Shown: positions 22,009 to 31,957, numbered from the stretch's first letter. The stretch is DNA of 64,000 nt from Saussurea involucrata (GCA_033807775.1 CM066320.1:184744784-184808783), one strand, 5' to 3'. The notes: a model not told the origin generated them from the sequence alone. Program-made: numbers and translations.

Positions 22009-25000
22009 TTATCCTTCATAGTTCAGCATTCCAAGCTCGCTGATGAGAAAGTTGAATCTTGTCTCATCAAGAGGTTTGGTAAACAAATCAGCTAACTGAT
22101 AATCAGTTGGGATAAAATGAAGTTCTATATCACCATTCATCACATGATCTCTGATAAAATGATATCTGATTTCTATGTGTTTTGTCTTTGAGTGTAGCAC
22201 TGGATTGTTTGCTATAGCGATGGCACTTGTGCTGTCGCAATAGATTGGAATTTTGGAGAGCTGAAGATCATAGTCTAGTAGTTGATTTCTCATCCACAAG
22301 ACTTGAGAACAGCAGCTTCCAGCGGCTACATACTCAGCTTCAGCTGTGGAAGTGGACACTGAGTTTTGCTTCTTACTTGTCCAACTTACCAGCTTTCCAC
22401 CCAGGAGCTGACATCCTCCTGTGGTGCTTTTCCTATCCATTTTGCAACCTGCAAAATCACTGTCTGAATAGGCGGTTAGATCGAATCCTGAATCTTTGGG
22501 ATACCAAAGACCTAGATTCGCTATACCCTTAAGATATCGAAAGATTCGCTTTACAGCTTTCATATGGGATATCTTAGGTTCAGCTTGATATCGTGCGCAC
22601 AGACATGTTGCAAACATAATATCGGGTCGGCTAGCTGTAAGATACAGTAGTGAGCCGATCATCCCACGGTACAGCGTGACATTGACAGGAACACCCTTTG
22701 TGTCCTTATCAAGTATCAGCGGTGGTGCCATAGGGGTTTTCATAGCTGAACTTTCAGTTAAGTCGAATTTCCTCAGCATATCTTTAACATACTTTCCCTG
22801 ATTTATAAAAGTTCCTTTTTCAGTTTGCTTAATCTGAAGACCAAGGAAATATGTTAGTTCACCCATCATACTCATTTTATACTCATCTTTCATTCTATCA
22901 GCGAAACGAGTACAAAGCTCAGGGTTAGTAGAACCAAATATAATGTCATAAACATATATTTGAACTAAAATGATATGACCTTTTATTTTTCTAAAAAACA
23001 AAGTTTTGTCAATCTTACCTCTCTCAAATTTTTCAAGGTGGAGATAAGTAGAAAGAGTGTCATACCATGCACGAGGAGCTTGCTTCAAGCCATAAAGTGC
23101 CTTATCCAGCTTATAAACATAACCTGGACGCTTAGGATCTGAGAATCCTGGAGGTTGTTCCACATAAACTTCTTCATTCAGCTTTCCATTTAGAAACGCT
23201 GACTTAACATCCATTTGATGTACAGTGAAGTTTTTGTGTACATCATATGCTAAGAAAAGACGAATAGATTCAAGTCTTGCTACTGGAGCAAAGGTTTCGT
23301 CATAATCTATGCCTTCCTCTTGTCTGTATCCCTGAGCAACAAGACGAGCTTTGTTGCGAGTTACAGTACCATGTTCGTCCAACTTGTTTCGATAGACCCA
23401 CTTAGTGCCTATCACTGTTTTGTCAGTTGGTCTCCGAACAAGTTTCCAAACTTTGTTTCTTTCGAATTCAGTCAGCTCTTCTTGCATAGCGCTGACCCAG
23501 TTTGGATCTCTGAGGGCATCATCTATTTTATTTGGTTCAGTTAGAGAAATAAAGTTAACAAATAAACAAATATTACCTGCACTTCTACGAGTCTGAATAC
23601 CAGCGTTGGGATCACCAAGAATTTGATCGATTGGGTGATTTACAGTCCATCGCTGAGCCGGAGCATGCGTCGCTGACTCAGTCTGAACTGGAGAAACTGA
23701 AGATGAGGCTTCAGCTACTTCTGGATTATCAGCTAAGAGAGGAATGCTTGCATTTGTCACTTCATTCACTGATTGCTGAGAAATAGATGGAATTTCTGAG
23801 ACATTTGGATCAACTGCGGGTATAGTGTTTATAGGAACAGCTGAGACCCAAGATGTTTCAGCTTCACTATTCTGCATATTGGGAATGATAGTAGGACCAT
23901 CATTTTCAGTTGTATGAGCATGAGTAGTGGGAACATCTTCTGAATCACCAAGATGAGAAAACATCCATTGATTTAGTTCTTCTGTATCAGCGTTCGGTTT
24001 AGAGTTCGCTGAACGGGATTCGTCAAACGTGACGTGAATAGTTTCTTCTACAGTTTGTCTTCTTCGGTTGAAGACTCTGAAGGCTTTGGAAACTGAGGAG
24101 TATCCAAGAAAGATTCCATCATCAGCTTTAGGATCAAACTTTCCAAGGGCATCTCTGTTGTTCAGTATGAAACACTGACAACCAAAGATGTGAAGAAAGC
24201 TGATTGAAGGCTTTCTCCCATGAAAAAGTTCATAGGCTGTCTTTTTGAATCTTTTGACTATCAGCGACCTGTTTTGCGTAAAACAAGCCGTGTTGACAGC
24301 TTCTGCCCAAAACTGAGTAGGCAGGTGAGAATCGCTGAGCATTGAACGTGCAGCTTCAATAATTGTTCTATTTCTTCTTCCAGCGACTCCGTTTTGTTGT
24401 GGTGTTCTCACTGACGAAAAGTTGTGAGAAATACCCTTGCTCTCAAGGAAGGAATCAAGAGAACTGTTTTTGAATTCAGTTCCATGATCACTCCTTATTG
24501 AGCGAACAGTCATATTGTTCAGAGTTTCCATCTTCCGAACAAAGGTGATGAGTTCTTCAGGGGTGTCACTCTTAGAACGGAGAAACATTACCCATGTGTA
24601 ACGACAGAATTCATCAACTATGACCATCGTATATTTCTTTCCAGCGATGGATTGTTTGTTAACGGGGCCAAACAAATCCATATGGAGTAGTTGAAGAGGA
24701 GATGACACTGAGGAAACTTGCTTTGGCTTAAAGCTTGCATTGGTCTGCTTCCCTTTTTCACACGCTGAACATAAGGATTCTTTGGCGTATGAATGTTGAG
24801 GTAGACCAGTGACTAACTCTTTGGATGAAAGAGTATTCAGTGTCTTGAAGTTGAGATGTGAGAGCCTCTTGTGCCATAGCCAGTTGACATCAGAAGATGC
24901 CTTTGAGAAGAAACAGGAGTTCTCAGTGGTTGTTGAGTCCATGTTTATAACGTAAACATTTTCCAAACGATAACCGCTGAGAGCTATCTTCTCCTTTTTG

Positions 25001-25287
25001 TCAGAGACAAAGCAGGATTCCTTAGTGAAAATCACTTTGTTATCCATGTCGCAAAGCTGACTGATGCTCAGAAGATTATGCTTCAGCCCTTCAACATATG
25101 CGACTCTTCTGAAGGATGTTGTACCATTTGAAAGTACACCATACCCTCGGGTGTGTCCTTTTCCATTTCCACCGAAAGTCACAGAGGGACCCTTCTCTTC
25201 CTTGTATTCAGCGAGCAGGCTTTTCTTTCCAGTCATGTGTCTAGAGCATCCGCTATCGAGATACCAGATACCCTTCTTAACCTGCAA
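22009..25287 (-). CDS. SIR Pol (protease, integrase, RT, RNase H), Copia/Sirevirus type
   Basis: An open frame of 1092 residues in Copia order. Protease motif LDSGCSRHMTG near the start; GAG-pre-integrase HHCC region (WHKRLSHLNF and CSACEKGKQ); integrase core with MDLFGPV and RSDHGTEFK; RT from about residue 590 (KWVYRNKLDEHGTV, FLNGKLNEEVYVEQPPGF); RNase H with TAYSDSDFAGC and STAEAEYVA. Two catalytic positions are changed: the third integrase acid in QQNGVAGRRNRT is Gly (usually Glu; 24379-24381) and the RT box reads YVYD (usually YVDD; 22948-22950). The enzyme is thus predicted inactive. There is no ATG at the start; the frame follows gag in phase after one TAA. Confidence 0.92.
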   Translation of the reverse strand: MQVKKGIWYLDSGCSRHMTGKKSLLAEYKEEKGPSVTFGGNGKGHTRGYGVLSNGTTSFRRVAYVEGLKHNLLSISQLCDMDNKVIFTKESCFVSDKKEKIALSGYRLENVYVINMDSTTTENSCFFSKASSDVNWLWHKRLSHLNFKTLNTLSSKELVTGLPQHSYAKESLCSACEKGKQTNASFKPKQVSSVSSPLQLLHMDLFGPVNKQSIAGKKYTMVIVDEFCRYTWVMFLRSKSDTPEELITFVRKMETLNNMTVRSIRSDHGTEFKNSSLDSFLESKGISHNFSSVRTPQQNGVAGRRNRTIIEAARSMLSDSHLPTQFWAEAVNTACFTQNRSLIVKRFKKTAYELFHGRKPSISFLHIFGCQCFILNNRDALGKFDPKADDGIFLGYSSVSKAFRVFNRRRQTVEETIHVTFDESRSANSKPNADTEELNQWMFSHLGDSEDVPTTHAHTTENDGPTIIPNMQNSEAETSWVSAVPINTIPAVDPNVSEIPSISQQSVNEVTNASIPLLADNPEVAEASSSVSPVQTESATHAPAQRWTVNHPIDQILGDPNAGIQTRRSAGNICLFVNFISLTEPNKIDDALRDPNWVSAMQEELTEFERNKVWKLVRRPTDKTVIGTKWVYRNKLDEHGTVTRNKARLVAQGYRQEEGIDYDETFAPVARLESIRLFLAYDVHKNFTVHQMDVKSAFLNGKLNEEVYVEQPPGFSDPKRPGYVYKLDKALYGLKQAPRAWYDTLSTYLHLEKFERGKIDKTLFFRKIKGHIILVQIYVYDIIFGSTNPELCTRFADRMKDEYKMSMMGELTYFLGLQIKQTEKGTFINQGKYVKDMLRKFDLTESSAMKTPMAPPLILDKDTKGVPVNVTLYRGMIGSLLYLTASRPDIMFATCLCARYQAEPKISHMKAVKRIFRYLKGIANLGLWYPKDSGFDLTAYSDSDFAGCKMDRKSTTGGCQLLGGKLVSWTSKKQNSVSTSTAEAEYVAAGSCCSQVLWMRNQLLDYDLQLSKIPIYCDSTSAIAIANNPVLHSKTKHIEIRYHFIRDHVMNGDIELHFIPTDYQLADLFTKPLDETRFNFLISELGMLNYEG

Positions 25288-25299
25288 TACAAAGGAAGA

Positions 25300-27867
25300 T
25301 TAGTTTTGCTTGGGTACCCACTTCGCCATGTATACGCGTTTGTCAGTGGAAGTGGTTGGAATGGGTTCAGCAGTCTTCGCAGCATTTGAAGATTCAGCTT
25401 TGTCTTTCTTCACTTTGGTCAATTTCTTGACCTCAGAGGTAGGAGTCACCTTGACCTGAATTGCAACTGGTTTGGTCTTCTTGGGTGCTATCTTCACCTT
25501 AGCTATCTTATCAGCTTTGGTGGCTGTGGGACACTTACTTGCAATATGATCGGTAAGTCCACAGTGATAACATTTCCTATAACTAAAATTAGTTCTAGGA
25601 CCATTTGAGTGCTGAGCTTTTAATTTGGAATTAGAAGTGCCAGCACCAAGTACACTATTGGTTTTTGAAATAGGACGAACATTCAGTTCTTCAGATTTCT
25701 TACCAAGGACATCTACTCTGAGTCTAGGAGTAGGTCGCTGAACTGATCCAGAGGTCTGATTTCTAGAACCAGATGAATGAATCACTAAGGCTTTGGAAGC
25801 ATTCAGCTTAGGTACTAAGGTACCCTTCTGAGGATTTTGATAAATAACAATTCCTTTACCTTTGTCTTTAGAGACAGAGGTAGGTTTTGAATAAACCATT
25901 TTCTCCTTACCTTTTGAGGAGGTAGGAGTTTCCTCAGGGATTGGTGTAACCGACGAGGAGTACTGAGATGAAGAAGTGTCAGCTACTGAGGATACGAACG
26001 TTCCAAATTTAAGCATTGAACGTTCAGTGGTTGGTATTGGAGTATCATATTTATAACCCAGACCACGTTTATCACTCAGAGGAATCTGAGCCTTAATTAT
26101 CTCAGTGATCTTTGTTGAAGAATTACACCATCCTTCAACAGTAGCTTGTTCAGCTTTTAATGCAGCGATAGCTTCCGCTCGTTCGATTTTGACTAGCTGA
26201 TTTAAATGGACTTGATCTTTAAAATCTTCTTCAAATTTAGAAAGCTTTTCTATTTGAAGGTGGTAGTTTTTAAGCTTTTCAGCGAGATCAAGATTTTGGT
26301 TTTCAACCACAGCTTTGCCGTTCATGGCTTCGTATAAACTTCTAGTCAGCAGTTCGATTTTACGGAGACTATCAGCTTCATCAATATTTACAATATTGGT
26401 AAAGAAGGAAGGTGATACCTGAATGGCAGATGTTGAAGTGGAGGGAATGTCTGAACTTTCTTCCTCTTCTTCAATCTTGGCCATGAGACATTGATTTGCT
26501 TCATCATCTTCAGAATCAGATGATGAGGCTTCTTCATCAGAAGCAACCCAATCATAGTCAGCCATCAGGCCTTTTCCTTTCTTCTTAAAGCTTTTCAGCT
26601 TTGCATACTTCTCCTTCAGCTTTGAGTATTTGTCGTCTTTATTCCTTGGAACAAAGGATTTCTTTGTAAAAGCTGAAGGTCTCATGATTTTCTTTGACCT
26701 GCACTCGTTAGCGAAATGACCTGTCTTTTCGCAGTTGAAACAAGTAGCAGTAGCCTTATCAACAAAAGCTGATGACTTAGGCTTGTCAGCTATAGAAAGA
26801 GTTTTGTTCTTTCTAAACATTTTCTTCTTGGCGAATCTCCTGAACTTTTTAGTTAGGAGAGCCAAGGATTCATCATCATCTGAAGAATCAGAATCTGATG
26901 ACCTTTCAGAGTTACTTTCTAACTCAGTGATAGTGACCACGGGTCGCTGAGTAGAAGGTTCCTCTGAGATTAAAGCAACAGGGGTGCTTTTGGAATCTTT
27001 TACAAGATTCTTCTTAAGATGGCTAGATTGCTCATGATTCAGCAATGTGCCATATAAGGTAGCAAGTGTCATTGATCTTAGATCTTTTGACAGCTTGAGA
27101 CACATGGAATAATTGTCCCAGCTTTCAGGTAAACATTCTAAAAACTTTGTCAACACTTCAAAGTTAGAATATTCCTTACCAACCGTTTTTAGATCTATAG
27201 TTAAGCAATTAAAACGTTGATGAACTTCATAGAGAGTTTCATTCTTACCAGAAATGAAGCTTTCGTATTGTCTTACCAGGTTGATATTTCTTGAATCCTG
27301 GACTTCAGACGTTCCTTCATACTGAACACATATTGTGTCCCACATGGCTTTTGAGGATTTCAGGTTCATGACGGAATGGTAGACTTCGTCAGGAAGGGCC
27401 ATGGATAGTATGGATCTGGCTTTTGTATCTATAGCCACTTTCTTCTTGTCTTCATCGGTCCAATGATGGATTTCCTTTGGAATCAGCCTTTCTGGAATAG
27501 CAGCTCTAGTTGCAGTGGCTGGAACTGCAGGATCAATTGTTACAGGGATGTGTGGGCCGTTTTCAAGATAGTAAGGTATAGTAGGGTCTACACCTTCTAA
27601 GAAGAGTGTCATCTTATTTTTCCACAAGTTGAAGTTATCTCTGGAAAATCTAGGGGGTTTTGCAAGAGAACCATTGTCTATATAGTGAGTGTTTGTGTTT
27701 GAAACTGGAATACAAGGCTTATGGGTGTTATATTCGTTCTTTTTTTTAAAAACAAGAAAAACCCTAATCTTCATTAAGACTTTTTTGTCTGAATGAAATG
27801 GACAAAATTCGAAAAATCTTAATGGAAATTTTCTTTCCACATTAAGATAATTCTTATTTGTTAACAT
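25300..27867 (-). CDS. SIR Gag, N-terminus replaced at the fusion junction
   Basis: 855 residues as an open frame, but about the first 55 codons (27867 to about 27700) are antisense sequence of the right arm's ORF3 leader, not real Gag. Authentic Gag begins around NTHYIDNGSLAKPPRFSRDN. It has the Copia gag domain (FNLWKNKMTLFLEGVD, then SWDNYSMCLKLSKDLRSMTL), a first zinc knuckle CFNCEKTGHFANEC, acidic Ser-rich stretches, a helical region, and a second knuckle CYHCGLTDHIASKC. A large Gag with two spaced knuckles suits a Sirevirus. It ends WVPKQN then TAA, and pol continues in the same frame 12 nt later. Confidence 0.88.
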   Translation of the reverse strand: MLTNKNYLNVERKFPLRFFEFCPFHSDKKVLMKIRVFLVFKKKNEYNTHKPCIPVSNTNTHYIDNGSLAKPPRFSRDNFNLWKNKMTLFLEGVDPTIPYYLENGPHIPVTIDPAVPATATRAAIPERLIPKEIHHWTDEDKKKVAIDTKARSILSMALPDEVYHSVMNLKSSKAMWDTICVQYEGTSEVQDSRNINLVRQYESFISGKNETLYEVHQRFNCLTIDLKTVGKEYSNFEVLTKFLECLPESWDNYSMCLKLSKDLRSMTLATLYGTLLNHEQSSHLKKNLVKDSKSTPVALISEEPSTQRPVVTITELESNSERSSDSDSSDDDESLALLTKKFRRFAKKKMFRKNKTLSIADKPKSSAFVDKATATCFNCEKTGHFANECRSKKIMRPSAFTKKSFVPRNKDDKYSKLKEKYAKLKSFKKKGKGLMADYDWVASDEEASSSDSEDDEANQCLMAKIEEEEESSDIPSTSTSAIQVSPSFFTNIVNIDEADSLRKIELLTRSLYEAMNGKAVVENQNLDLAEKLKNYHLQIEKLSKFEEDFKDQVHLNQLVKIERAEAIAALKAEQATVEGWCNSSTKITEIIKAQIPLSDKRGLGYKYDTPIPTTERSMLKFGTFVSSVADTSSSQYSSSVTPIPEETPTSSKGKEKMVYSKPTSVSKDKGKGIVIYQNPQKGTLVPKLNASKALVIHSSGSRNQTSGSVQRPTPRLRVDVLGKKSEELNVRPISKTNSVLGAGTSNSKLKAQHSNGPRTNFSYRKCYHCGLTDHIASKCPTATKADKIAKVKIAPKKTKPVAIQVKVTPTSEVKKLTKVKKDKAESSNAAKTAEPIPTTSTDKRVYMAKWVPKQN
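27694..27706. other. SIR fusion junction
   Basis: Right of this point the sequence is the inverted copy of the left arm (GAAACTGGAATACAAGG onward). Left of it is minus-strand gag. Only the short GAAAC-type overlap is shared, as expected for end joining. Confidence 0.7.
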
Positions 27868-27894
27868 CTTTGGTTGAACTGATAATACAGTGAA

Positions 27895-30555
27895 ATGGCA
27901 ACTTCAAAGCTGAATGTTACCGCTGAGTCCATCTCCGCTGATTCTGAGGAACTGGAAATCACTAAAGCTCCTCAGGTTAAGTTTGAGCTGGATCAACTAG
28001 ACTGGACAAAGGCAAACAACCTCTCAGCGCTTCTCGAGTTTCCTCCTCGGAAGCAGGTATCCCATCTAGACGACGCTGTAAATCTTTTGAAGAATAGCCC
28101 CATCTACACAGCACTGACAATCACACCTCCTGCCAGTCAGCGTCTCTTATCCCAATTCTGGTACTCTGCCAGACACACCGACCTACCCTCCGCCAAAGAT
28201 CCATCTAAAACCATCGACTGCATACTCAGCGATACTGAGTATGGCACCATCAAGATAACCCCCGCAATAATCCGCAAAGCCCTGAAATTCCCCAACGCTA
28301 CCTCAGAAAATCCTTTCATTCCATTACCTGACCACAAGAAGCACGCTGACAGGGAAGAAATCATTGCTTTCCTTGATGCGATGGGTTACATCTGGGAGAC
28401 TGGAAGAGACAAGCTACCTGAGAAGAAGCTGACGCTGATAAAGAAATCCAAGATGCCCAGCGAGATGAACTTCATCTTCGCTCACCTGATCAGCTGCATG
28501 ACAGCGAAATCCGGATCTTCTGATCAAGCCGCTCAACCTCAGCAGGCCATGGGTTACGCACTGCTGAAAGGTCTCAACATTGACTGGGCCTCCATCATCT
28601 ATGAAGACCTCATTCAACGTGTTGATTCTGCCGCTGACCGACCAGCATGGGTTCCTTACCCACGATTCATCAGCGCCATCTTTCAATATGGCCTGAAGGA
28701 CAGCTATCCTGAGGGTGATCTGAAACTCTCTCAGATTGGCCCTAAAGTTCTCGACTTCAAGCCTGTCGCCAACGAGGTACGTCTCCCTACCCTTCTCACT
28801 CTACTTAATTCTCCGCTTTCTGTGGCTCCTTCAGCGACAATACCCCTCGCTGATTCCCAGGCCACAAAATCCATTCCTTCTAAGAAAAGGAAACAATCTC
28901 TTACCCCTCTTGATTCCAAAAGGATCAACAAAACCAAGGAGCAACCCCAGCAATTCCATGCTGAAGACTCCTCAGCTCATTCTGAAGAGCTGAAGGAAAG
29001 TCCCGTGGTACGCTCTGCCACACCAATTCAAGCCATCCCTTCTAAACCTACTTCAGCGTCCTTAAACGCTGAGGTTAGAACTTTGGAATCTACCCAACCT
29101 TCTTCAGTCTCTCAAAAGACTGATGAAGTACTTCTCAGCGAATCCAACGCTGAACTTGAAACCCAACCCCAATTCTTATCCTTCGATCCTCCCTCTATTT
29201 CTTTGGACACTCCTCCAGCTAAAACTGGAGATGCCATCATTCAAGAAGCCGTTGAAGCTTCTCAGCGAATGACGAAGAAAGGACCTGCAGAGATCTCCAT
29301 CCCTCACGGAACTTTTGAGGGAGATATGGAACACTATGGAGGGACTCGAAACTTTGATGAGTTCGTCAACGCTCCTGCAGGTACAGATCCCACCTTAAAC
29401 ACTGTAACTAAACCTGAAACTTCTGAGCTTTCCTTTGTTCACAAGTACTTATATGTTACAGGTCCTTATTTGGGAGACATCAACCAGTCTCTGAAGTCCA
29501 TGGAGATGAAACTTACAGATCTCACCACCGGTCTATCAAATAACTCTACAGCTGTAACAAACGCTGGAGAGAATCTGACGAAGCTGACTACTGTGGTGGA
29601 AAAGAAGGCCTCCTCTGATGACATCAAAGGCCTTGATAAAACTCTCGCCGACTTTGCCAAAGTGCTCTCCGACATCTACACTGACTACACCAACCTCAAA
29701 TCGTCAGTTTCCACCGTTTCCAGCGAGGTTACAACGCTGAAGAAATCGGTTGGTACACTCGAAGGTGATATGTCAGTGGTCAAGACCGACTTGGGCTCAG
29801 TGAAGACCGACCTTGGTTCTGTCAAGACAATGATCGAGACGCTGGTGAACAAGGCAAACAATCCAGCTCCTGCTCCGGCCCCTGCACCTATTTTGGACTC
29901 ATTCACCGCAGAGGATCGCCAAGAGCTGAAGAAAATCACGCCTGCTATTTCTGGCCTAGAAGACAGAATAGCTAAGCTTGAAGGTTGTGTGAAAATCTCT
30001 GGCCCAGAAGACAGAGATAACACCAATGCTGAGTCTACCCATTCCTCCCCCGCCCATCATGAGAAAGAGGGGGAGAAGAGCGCTGAACAAGAGAAGAGCG
30101 CTGAAGATCAAAATAAGAGTGCTGAAGACCTTTCCCATGATGAATCTATCAGGGGAGAGGGTAATGAAGATCTGGTTACTGGACCTCAGGGAGATGAAAA
30201 CCCTGAGGGAACCGAGAACCTCGCCTCTGTATCTGAGGGGGAGCAACTCGAAGAAGATGCTGAGGAATCCGAAGCAGAAGAAGACGAAGACATCGACATC
30301 CCTGAAGCTGAACCATCCTCCTCTCCAAGGAACGATGATGATGATGATGATGATGAAGATGACGAATTCTTTGTCGTCAAACCTGCTCCTCGAAAAGCTC
30401 TTAAAGGGATCGTGATAACCGAATCCACAGGGGAGAAGACAAAAACAAAGACAAAGCACTCAGCCTCTGGCGCTGAGAAAAGCAAAGACAAAGGCATCGC
30501 TGAAGATGATAATCTGGCTATCTTGCTTGCAAAGCCGATTTGTCAGGTACACTAA
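27895..30555 (+). CDS. SIR ORF3, first segment, right arm
   Basis: 886 residues from the ATG that follows a splice-acceptor-like ATACAG|TGAA. N-terminal about 260 residues form a compact domain (NSPIYTALTITPP, LLSQFWYSA, KITPAIIRKALKFP). Then a Ser/Pro/Glu-rich linker with SKKRKQ near residue 330, coiled coil around 530-650, PAPAPAPAP, KSAEQEKSAED repeats, and an Asp run (eight) before EFFVVKPAPRKALKG. The last codons overlap a GTACAC donor; splicing would remove the stop and add the next segment. This arm lacks gag, pol and the promoter-like spacer. The product is an undefined Sirevirus accessory protein; nuclear action is suggested by basic patches only. Confidence 0.75.
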   Translation: MATSKLNVTAESISADSEELEITKAPQVKFELDQLDWTKANNLSALLEFPPRKQVSHLDDAVNLLKNSPIYTALTITPPASQRLLSQFWYSARHTDLPSAKDPSKTIDCILSDTEYGTIKITPAIIRKALKFPNATSENPFIPLPDHKKHADREEIIAFLDAMGYIWETGRDKLPEKKLTLIKKSKMPSEMNFIFAHLISCMTAKSGSSDQAAQPQQAMGYALLKGLNIDWASIIYEDLIQRVDSAADRPAWVPYPRFISAIFQYGLKDSYPEGDLKLSQIGPKVLDFKPVANEVRLPTLLTLLNSPLSVAPSATIPLADSQATKSIPSKKRKQSLTPLDSKRINKTKEQPQQFHAEDSSAHSEELKESPVVRSATPIQAIPSKPTSASLNAEVRTLESTQPSSVSQKTDEVLLSESNAELETQPQFLSFDPPSISLDTPPAKTGDAIIQEAVEASQRMTKKGPAEISIPHGTFEGDMEHYGGTRNFDEFVNAPAGTDPTLNTVTKPETSELSFVHKYLYVTGPYLGDINQSLKSMEMKLTDLTTGLSNNSTAVTNAGENLTKLTTVVEKKASSDDIKGLDKTLADFAKVLSDIYTDYTNLKSSVSTVSSEVTTLKKSVGTLEGDMSVVKTDLGSVKTDLGSVKTMIETLVNKANNPAPAPAPAPILDSFTAEDRQELKKITPAISGLEDRIAKLEGCVKISGPEDRDNTNAESTHSSPAHHEKEGEKSAEQEKSAEDQNKSAEDLSHDESIRGEGNEDLVTGPQGDENPEGTENLASVSEGEQLEEDAEESEAEEDEDIDIPEAEPSSSPRNDDDDDDDEDDEFFVVKPAPRKALKGIVITESTGEKTKTKTKHSASGAEKSKDKGIAEDDNLAILLAKPICQVH

Positions 30556-30700
30556 ACTTATTTTTCCTTCCCTGATCATCTCTGAACAATCAGTTATCCA
30601 TTCCACAAACACCATACACATCCACATTATTTTTTTCTATCTTTTCTACCCAAGTTCTTCTACCCAGTTCTTATTTGTAAGATCGCTGCGTTTCAGCTAG
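30547..30700 (+). other. Candidate ORF3 intron, right arm (154 bp)
   Basis: CAG|GTACAC donor, T/C-rich 3' half and CTAG| acceptor. Phase 0: the reading frame stays open from residue 884 into the second segment. An alternative acceptor 4 nt upstream (TTTCAG) would hit a stop. Not verified by RNA. Confidence 0.5.
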
Positions 30701-31957
30701 TCCTCTCCCCTGTTTGAGGATATCGCTGAAGGCTATACTATTGCGACTTCACCAATAATTCCAGCTACCGCTGAAGACATAATCCCAGTCTTAGATTTAA
30801 TCTCTGAGACTGATGAACCAGAAGAACAACCTCTCTCGCACAGAAACAGACCTTCCTCAGTTCCTCAAAGGCTGAGTGAAGAAGATCAAAAGAGGAGAGA
30901 AGAAATGATAAAGCGATTCGAGGATCAGCGAATCATTCTAAGGCGCGATCAACTGCCTTCAGTTCCTCCTAAGTTCAAAATTTCAAAAGCTGAATACCAG
31001 GAACATCTCAGAGCTGAACGCCTCATCGCTGAAAGGAAGGAAGCTGAAGATAAAGACAGAGAATACGCCATCAAGCTCACTCAAGAATCTGTCAAAGACC
31101 CCAAGCTGAAGCGTATTCCCATTCAAATCCAACGAAAGCTTTGGGAACAAGCCCAGAAGATCGTGGAAAAGAAAGCTGAAGTTTCTCAGACCACCCTGAT
31201 CTGGTGTAAAGAGAAAATCCACTTCAGATATCGTCCAGCGAAGATCAACAAGGTATTCATCTCTGGAAGAACCTCCATCGGAGTACCTATTGTTGACATC
31301 AAACTGTTCAGAGAAGATGGCACATCTGAAACCTTTCGCGCTGACACTGTAAAAAGGTATGGTCTCTCTGAATGGCTGGAGATGAGGTTAGCTATCCAAC
31401 CATCACAATCTAAGTACAAGGATCATTTCGAAAAGCTGATAAACAGACAGATCGATTTGATATCTTCTTGTGTGGATATTCCTCCTGTTCCTGATCTAAA
31501 GCCGAAAAGAAAAAGGGGCTCACCAAAGAAGAAACGTCAAGATTCAAACTCAGGTCCTGTCATACGAAATGAAACTGGAATTGGTTTCTCTCGCGCTGAA
31601 GTACTTGGTCCTGATCCTGATCTATCTGCCCTTGACATCTCTTTGCCACCATGTGAACTTTTCGTCCCTGGTAAAGTCATCAGTAATCCTTATGGAATAT
31701 TCTTTCTTGACTACGACGGACGTAAATGCTTTCAACGGATCGCTGAGCTTCCAATCACTCCAATCGAACAGCTCAGAGATCTCATCTACTGGTGCGACTT
31801 CAGAAAAGACATTCAGGCACGACACCTAAAACCCTTGATTTTTGAAGCTGCTCTGAAGCTAAAGAATAAAGGAGAAAAGGTTCCTGACTGGATGATTCCA
31901 ACTGAAAAGACAACCCTTGATGAACTTCTCATTAAGGAAGAACCCTTTGAAGGCTGA
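30701..31957 (+). CDS. SIR ORF3, second segment, right arm (intact)
   Basis: Open from the candidate acceptor at 30701 to TGA at 31957 (418 codons); an internal ATG at 30905 would give 350 residues. Content: acidic N-terminal part, helical Lys/Glu-rich stretch (AERLIAERKEAEDKDREYAI), a folded-looking part with WCKEKIHFRYRPAKINKVFI and VPIVDIKLFREDGTSETFRA, the basic patch KPKRKRGSPKKKR, and a C-terminal part with PYGIFFLDYDGRKCFQRI and LRDLIYWCDF. I recognise no enzyme family. The left-arm copy has a stop and an insertion, so this is the reference copy. It ends about 250 bp before the purine tract. Confidence 0.65.
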   Translation, partial: SSPLFEDIAEGYTIATSPIIPATAEDIIPVLDLISETDEPEEQPLSHRNRPSSVPQRLSEEDQKRREEMIKRFEDQRIILRRDQLPSVPPKFKISKAEYQEHLRAERLIAERKEAEDKDREYAIKLTQESVKDPKLKRIPIQIQRKLWEQAQKIVEKKAEVSQTTLIWCKEKIHFRYRPAKINKVFISGRTSIGVPIVDIKLFREDGTSETFRADTVKRYGLSEWLEMRLAIQPSQSKYKDHFEKLINRQIDLISSCVDIPPVPDLKPKRKRGSPKKKRQDSNSGPVIRNETGIGFSRAEVLGPDPDLSALDISLPPCELFVPGKVISNPYGIFFLDYDGRKCFQRIAELPITPIEQLRDLIYWCDFRKDIQARHLKPLIFEAALKLKNKGEKVPDWMIPTEKTTLDELLIKEEPFEG

